Assembly (NCBI RefSeq): GCF_963082655.1
Contig: NC_081552.1
Span: 51,922,946-51,986,945, forward strand
From: Stomoxys calcitrans
Taxonomy: Eukaryota > Arthropoda > Insecta > Diptera > Muscidae
Direction of reading: 5' to 3'
Length of the DNA: 64,000 bases
A program made the position numbers and the translations under genes. Positions 58,461-64,000 of this stretch are shown here, piece by piece (position 1 is the first letter of the stretch; each line of letters starts with the position of its first letter). The notes below the pieces were generated by a model. The model was not told where the DNA came from, ran no database searches, and saw only the letters and a list, made by a program, of their open reading frames with translations.

Positions 58461-58732
58461 AAATGCAAATTTTGCCACTAAGGAACAGGGGCAAACTTCT
58501 TCCATATCAATCACTGAAGGCAGTCCCATTCTCAAGTTCAATGATAAGGGGCCTCCTTTTTATAGCCGAGTCCGAACGGCGTGACGTAGTGTGATACTCC
58601 TTTAGATGATGCCAGAATTAGGAGGGAAAAACCGCCGCTGAAAAATATTTGCTGATGGTCTCGTTAGGATTCGAATACTGGCATTCAGGACCATAGGCGG
58701 ATATATTAACCTCTGCGCTATGATGTCCTCTA
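58461..58732 (-). mobile_element. tRNA-derived SINE, minus strand
   Basis: Inverted, it carries 'CATAGCGCAGAGGTTAA' (box A), 'GTATTCGAATCCTAACGAGA' (box B), 'CCTCCTAATTCTGGCATCAT' and 'GTTTGCCCCTGTTCCTTAGT', with the 3' end near 58461. It is nearly full length. An 8-bp inverted repeat (CACGATCA / TGATCGTG, 58433-58460) borders it. Confidence 0.85.
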
Positions 58733-58739
58733 ATACTTG

Positions 58740-59690
58740 ATCTTTTCGGATATATATATATCCTTCTGTATATGAAATGTAAAGTAGCAAAGATTGGTAA
58801 TTGCCCGCCCGTCTTCCCGTCTGTCTGTTCTTAGTGAAAATTTGCACAGATATGTCTTATTGATGTAGGTCATTCGGGATATCAAATGGGCTATATCGGT
58901 TCATCGATCGGTTCGAACTTCTGATTTAAATTCTTGAGCCCCTGGTAGCCGCAGAAAATTTTGTACATAGCGGTTCGTTATGATATCCAACAACCGTCCA
59001 AGTACGGTAAATCGATCTTCCGATTTGACTTCTTGAGCTCCTAGAAGCCGCTTTTGTCGTCCGAATGAGCTGAAATGTTGCACGTGGTGTTCTGTTATGA
59101 CTTCCTACAATCGTGCCGAGTATGGTCCGAATCGGTCGCCTCCCGATTTGACTTCTTGAGCTCCTAGATGCCGCTATTGTAGTCCCATTGGGCTGCAATT
59201 TTGCACGTTGTGTTATGTTACGACTCCCAACAATAATGACAAGTATGGTCCGAGGTGCCATATAAATCAATATCCCGGCTTGACTTCTTGAGCTCCTAGA
59301 AGATGCAGTTGTTTTCCGATTGGTGGAAATTTGCACGTAGTGTGCAGTTACGACTCACAACAATCGTGCCAGGTATGGTCCGTATCGGTCTATAACCTGA
59401 TATAGCTCTCATATAAGCCGATTTGAGTTCTTGAGACCCTATAAGCTGCAATTTTTGTCCGATTTGGAATAATTGATTATGACTTCCAACAATCGTACTA
59501 AGTACGGTCCAAATCGTCAGCAGTTGATGTCCGATTTAGCTGAAATTGTTGAAATTCAAAAAATCCGGCCAATTGTGGTCTAAATCGGCTAATAATTTTA
59601 ATTTCTGCCTGAATTGTTAGAAATTTGATATGGATATGTAGGTGGGTGCCCAAGATTCGGCACCGCAGAACTTAGCACGTTTTTACTTTT
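58740..59690 (-). mobile_element. DINE-C element, tail truncated
   Basis: TA run 'GGATATATATATATCC' (itself a palindrome), a short GTCY tract ('CGTCTTCCCGTCTGTCTG'), five variable units ('CTTCTTGAGCTCCTAGAAGC') and head 'CGGCACCGCAGAACTTAGCA'. The minus-strand open frame at 58926-59336 is an artefact of in-phase units. Confidence 0.78.
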
Positions 59691-60319
59691 TTTAATATAC
59701 TGTAGTAGCTTTTTTACTTTTTTGTATCTCTTGCTTATGATATTGTCATGCCTTCATTTAAGATGTCCTGAATGCCTGTATTAGGCCTAGTTCTAGAAAT
59801 ACTCTCCTAGTTAATAATTCTTATGGCACCCAACTTAATCTGGTAGCAGGTTTTTTTTAATATTACTTGTTATGCTCCAAATTATGATAAAAAAATCTTT
59901 GTTAGTAAATCTTTTTAAAATAAATGATGCCATTAATGGAGAGTTTAACTTAAACCTCTCGAACCCCAAAAGAATGAAAAGATTTCTTGCATATGGCTCC
60001 CACATTTTTCATACAATGCAACGAACACAAATGCAGGCTAGAATTCAAAAACACAATGAAATTCTTAAAAAATTTACATTAAAAAAAAAAAAACAAAATA
60101 CATAAAACTGACAGATTTACAAATGAGTAGTAATTTATTAATACCAAACATATTACAACAAAATAAAAAACAAGCAGGCTAGCTAAGAAATGAAACAGAT
60201 ACGGCCGGCCAACACCCGCAGCATTACAGTTTTCATTCTCTCCCTCTCCCTATTTGTCTCACTGCTCATCTCAATGGTAAGGGTCATTCAGCAGTCTCAG
60301 GTTGGGACAATGTAAACAA
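59691..60319. other. Low-copy spacer
   Basis: No repeat match. The open frame 59872-60105 (77 codons, MLQIMIKKSLLVNLFKINDA) ends in a poly-lysine run from an A-tract at 60080-60093; no domain recognised. The A-tract could be a retroposed 3' end, but no source gene is identifiable. Confidence 0.4.
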
Positions 60320-61335
60320 AACAAGTAAGAACGTGCTAAGTTCGGCCGCACCGAATCTTATATACCCTCCACCATGGATCGCATTTGTCGAGTTCTTTGC
60401 GCGGTATCTCTTTTTAAGCATACGAGGAATAAGGAATAGAATAAGAATTGTTATGCTATTGGAGATATATCAAGTTATAGTCCGATTCGGGCCATAAGTG
60501 AATTGAATGCTGAAGACTATAATAGAAGTTATTGGGTAATATTTCAGTCCATTCGGATAAGAATTGCGCTTGTAGGAGCTTAAGAAGCATAATCGGGAGA
60601 TCGGTTTATATGGGAGCTGTATCAGGCTATAGATCGATTAAAACCATATTGGACATGTATGTTGTCATGGTCATGGGAGAAGAATTGCAGCAACTAGAGG
60701 CTTAAGAAGTCAAGATTCCAGATCGGTATATATGGCCGCTATATCAGGTTAGAGACCGATTTGTTAGAATTCATAACAAATCACATCATGCACAATTTCA
60801 GCCAAATCTGATAAGGTTCAGGTTATGAATCGATTTGAACCCTATTTAGCACAGGTGTTGGAAGTAATGCCAAAACACCACATGCAAATTTTCAGCCACA
60901 TCAGATAAGAATTGCGTCCTCTAGTGGTTCAAGAAGTCAAGATCAAAGATCGGTTTATATGACAGCTATATCAGGTTATGGACCAACTAAAACCTAATTT
61001 GACACAGTTGTTGGAAGTCATAACAAATCACATCATTCACAATTTCAGCCAAATCCTATAATAATTGCCCCCACTAGTGGCTCAGGAAGACAAGTTCCAA
61101 GATCGGTTAATATGGCAGCTATATCAGGATGTGAACCGATTTGAACCATACTAAGCACAGGTGTTGAAAGTGATACCAAAACACCACGTGTTTGGTATCA
61201 GCCGAACCGGATAACCAATGCGATCCCTAGATGCTCAAGTAATCAAGAACCAAGACCGGTTTATATGACAGCTATATCGAAACATTGACCGATTTGGCCC
61301 ATTTACAATCCCAACCCACCTACTTTTATAAGATC
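60320..61335 (+). mobile_element. DINE-A' element, tail missing
   Basis: Head AACAAGTAAGAACGTGCTAA with TTCGGCCGCACCGAATC, 'TATATACCCTCCACCATGG', five to six units, cut at 'CCACCTACTTTTATAAGATC' by the terminus of an inverted REP-F. Confidence 0.83.
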
Positions 61336-62759
61336 CTAGCTGGACCAGGCCCGCTCCGCTGCGCCTTCTTTTACTTTATATGGAACAAAATTTTCCTTGG
61401 AATATTTGTTTTCGAAAATTAAAGAACTTTAAGTGAAGTACCATGCTACGAATTTAGTACATCGCTTGACAAACAGTTTAACAATATAAGTGCTTTTATC
61501 TGGATCCCATATGATCTTTATTGGTCTACGAATTTAGGTATGGATGTAAGGTGTACTTCATTCTTAAAATACTTTATTTCAGCCCGATATTCTCATCATA
61601 TCTGATTTAGGGGTGTTTTCGGGGATGAGGTGGTCCCCCAGACACTTGGCCTTGAAAAATACCAGCATCGTGCTCTTCTCTCAAACACCATTTATTTAAA
61701 CCCCATATTGCTACTGATTTTGAGGTGGAGTTTTCCAATCTCAATTACCTTTCATTTAAGTCACATATTGGCATGGTCGAAAAATTTTTACCCTTTGGGG
61801 GGTGTTTTGGGGAAGGAGGGATGCCTAAAATACACGGTCCAACATTTGGATATCAAATTCGTATTCTACTTTCAAATACCTTTATTTAAGCCCCATATTG
61901 CGATGGGCAGTAAATAAATTGCTGTTTGTGGGGTATCTTGGGAAAGGGGTAGACCCCCAGAAATGGGTCCCGAAAGTGGTTATCAATTCTTGCTCTACCC
62001 TCAATTCCTTTCATTTAAGCCCCACATTGACAAGCTCGATGAATATGCCCAATTTAGGGGTGTTTTGGTGAGTGGGGTGGTCCCCCAAACACTAAGCCCT
62101 GAAAGTATATCAGCAACGTGCTCTATTCTCGTATATTTGAACCCCTTATTGCCAATGGCCTCAAAATTGGATATCAATTTAGTTTTCTAATCTCAAATAC
62201 CATTCACTTAAACCCCTTATAGAAAAAGCCAGCAAATATGTCCGGTTTGGGGAATGGGTCCAAAAAACTATGACTATCGAGCTCCACGGTCTTGAAGACC
62301 CAAAATGTCTTGATGAGCAAAATTTGTCCTAAATGGGGGTTGTTATGGTGGTGGGACGTCCCCTTGACATTTGGTCCCGAATGTTGATGTCAGATTAATG
62401 GTCTACTCCCAAATACCCTTCATTTGAGCTCCATTTTTCCATAGTCGGCAAACATGACCGGTTTGGGGATGTTTTGGGGGATGGGGTCGCCACTCAGTGA
62501 CTTGGCTTTGAAAATATTTATCAGATTCGTGTTCTACCCTAAAATAACTCTTATTTGAGCCCCATATTGCAATGATCTGCAAATACTTCCTATTTGGGTG
62601 GTGTTACGGGAGTGGGGTGGCCCTATAGACACTTTTCCCGAACTTTGATATCAGATTCGTGCTTTACATCCAAAGACCTTTCATTTGAGTCCCATACTGC
62701 TATGGACGTAAATGCGTCTTCTTTGGGGTATGTACTCGGGGGTGGACACTTTTTAGGGT
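61336..62759 (-). mobile_element. REP-F element, minus strand
   Basis: Starts with CTAGCTGGACCAGGCCCGCT and 'GCGCCTTCTTTTACTTTATA', nearly identical to 36391 for the first 300 bp, then eight or so units. The head is missing at the SINE boundary. Confidence 0.78.
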
Positions 62760-63075
62760 GGAGGCCACCGTAGCGCAGAGGTTAGCATGTCCGCCTATGA
62801 CGCTGAACGCCTGGGTTCGAATCCTGGCGAGACCATCAGAAAAAATTTTCAACGATGGCTTTCCCCTCCTAATGCTGGCAACATTTGTGAGGTAATATGC
62901 CATGTAAAACTTCTCTCCAAAGAGGTGTCGCACTGCGGCACGTCGTTCGGACTCCGCTACAAAAAGGAGGCCCCTTATCATTGAGCTTAAACTTGAATCG
63001 GACTGCACTCAGTGATAGGTGAGAAGTTTGCTTCTGTTCCTTAGTGGAATGTTCATGGGCAAAATTTGCATTTGC
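62760..63075 (+). mobile_element. tRNA-derived SINE, best copy
   Basis: Internal pol III promoter: box A TAGCGCAGAGG at 62771-62781 and box B GGTTCGAATCC at 62814-62824, 32 bp apart, within a tRNA-like 5' region starting GGAGGCCACC. The tRNA-unrelated body contains 'TAATGCTGGCAACATTTGTG', 'GAGGTGTCGCACTGCGGCAC', 'AGGAGGCCCCTTATCATTGA' and the 3' end 'GTTCATGGGCAAAATTTGCA'. It has no poly-A tail or obvious target duplication and lies between REP-F and DINE-L. The cloverleaf is too degraded for a tRNA gene. It encodes no protein, so it would depend on a LINE for movement. Confidence 0.9.
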
Positions 63076-64000
63076 ATATGAAAGGTTATGGCTTCCCGAC
63101 AACTGACCCAAATATGGTTCAGATCGGACTTTATTTAGATATAGCTACCATATAGACCGATCCCCCGACAAAGGGTCTGAAGACCATAAAACATTTATTT
63201 TTTATTTGATTTCGCTGAATTTGCAACAGTGGGCTATCTTAAGCCTCCCGACATCTGACCTAAAGATAGATTAGATCGGTCCATATTTCGATATAGCTGC
63301 CATACAGACCGATCTCCCGATAAAGGGACTGGAGGCCATAAAAGTTTTATTTATTTAAAGCCTCCCGACATTTGACGTTAATATGGTTGAGATCAGACTA
63401 TATTTAGATATAGCTGTCATATGGACCGATCTCCCGAAAAAGGGTCTGAAGGCCATAAAAGCTTTATTTATTGCCCGATTTCGCTGAAATCTAAAACAGT
63501 GGGTTATTTTAATCCTCCCGATATCTGACGTAAATATGGTTTAGATCGGACTATATTTGGATATAGCTGTCATATAGACCGATCTCCCGATAAAAGGTCT
63601 GAAGGCCATAAAAGCTTTATTTAATACCCGATTTCGCTGAAATTAAAAATGGTGAGTTATTTTAAGCTTACCGACAACTGACTTAAATATGCTACAGATG
63701 GGACTATATTTAGATATAGCTGTCATATAGACCGATCTTCCGATAAAGGGTCTATAGCAAATAAAAGCTTTATTTATTACTCGATTTCGCTGAAAAATTT
63801 CAACAGTGGGTAGGTAAAGACCTCCCAACATCCGACCTCAATATGGTTCTGATCACACTATATTTAGATATAGCTGCCATATAGACCGATCTTTCGATAA
63901 AAAGACTGAAGCCCATAAAAGCTGAAATTTTAAACAGTGGGGTTTTCTGAGCCTCACGATATCCGATCTTAATATGGATCATATCGGTATATAATTGGAT
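63076..64000 (-). mobile_element. DINE-L tandem array, runs off the window
   Basis: Six or so units ('CCGATCTCCCGATAAAGGGT', 'AGGCCATAAAAGCTTTATTT', 'CGATTTCGCTGAAAT') of the type at 55818-56970. Neither head nor tail is inside the window. Confidence 0.8.

Noticed and set aside
59872..60105. A 77-codon lysine-rich protein
   Set aside because: The lysine tail is an A-tract, the rest is AT-rich DNA, and there is no recognised family.
62760..62836. A tRNA gene
   Set aside because: Box A and B are present, but the acceptor and anticodon stems do not pair well, and the same sequence continues into a conserved SINE body in several copies.

Overview
This window looks like repeat-dense, essentially gene-free nuclear DNA from a higher fly. 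I found no intact protein-coding gene. The most diagnostic signature is a core lying between a (TA)n run and a (GTCY)n run, as described for dipteran mini-me / DINE-1 elements. It is carried by elements with 153-bp central tandem repeats, like the Helitron-related DINE-TR1 elements of drosophilids. Tc1/mariner-type elements and tRNA-derived SINEs fit an insect. A muscoid fly (Musca, Stomoxys, Haematobia or Lucilia type) is my guess; the species cannot be read from the sequence.

Repeat families, with names used only here: DINE-A, -A', -B, -C, -D, -H, -J and -L are DINE-like elements. Most share a head near AACAAGTAAAAGCG, a GC palindrome (TTCGGCCGGGCCGAA), tandem repeats, the TA/GTCY core and a tail ending GGGTATAAAAA. 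REP-F is a GGGG/CCCC-rich family that begins TCAATTTGTGTTTG and ends CTAG; I infer it is a non-autonomous Helitron. The G-array is a roughly 30-bp minisatellite. There are also a tRNA-derived SINE, a 232-bp TA-flanked MITE, and one Tc1/mariner-type transposase pseudogene.

Layout: 1-5.2 kb holds DINE-A and DINE-B arrays and a DINE-D relic. 5.2-15.4 kb has DINE-A/C copies, one long REP-F carrying a SINE, and AT-rich low-copy spacers. 15.4-20.3 kb is a G-array invaded by a SINE, itself split by a DINE and a MITE. 20.3-23 kb is REP-F plus an AT-rich spacer. 23-35.6 kb is dense DINE-A/B/H/C, including a DINE-B that hosts both the mariner-type element and a DINE-A. 36.4-44.9 kb alternates REP-F, DINE-A, nested DINE-C and DINE-D. 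44.9-46.4 and 48.6-49.5 kb are low-copy; the latter holds two weak exon-like open segments. 49.5-64 kb is again nested DINE, REP-F and SINE, ending inside a DINE-L array.

The many apparent reading frames of 60-140 codons are produced by the 153-bp repeats (exactly 51 codons) and by the GTCY microsatellites, and I do not treat them as genes. There is no metabolic or operon logic to describe. The information here is transposon archaeology: insertion order, target sites, repeat amplification and a few structural oddities. Repeat boundaries are approximate to a few bases unless stated.
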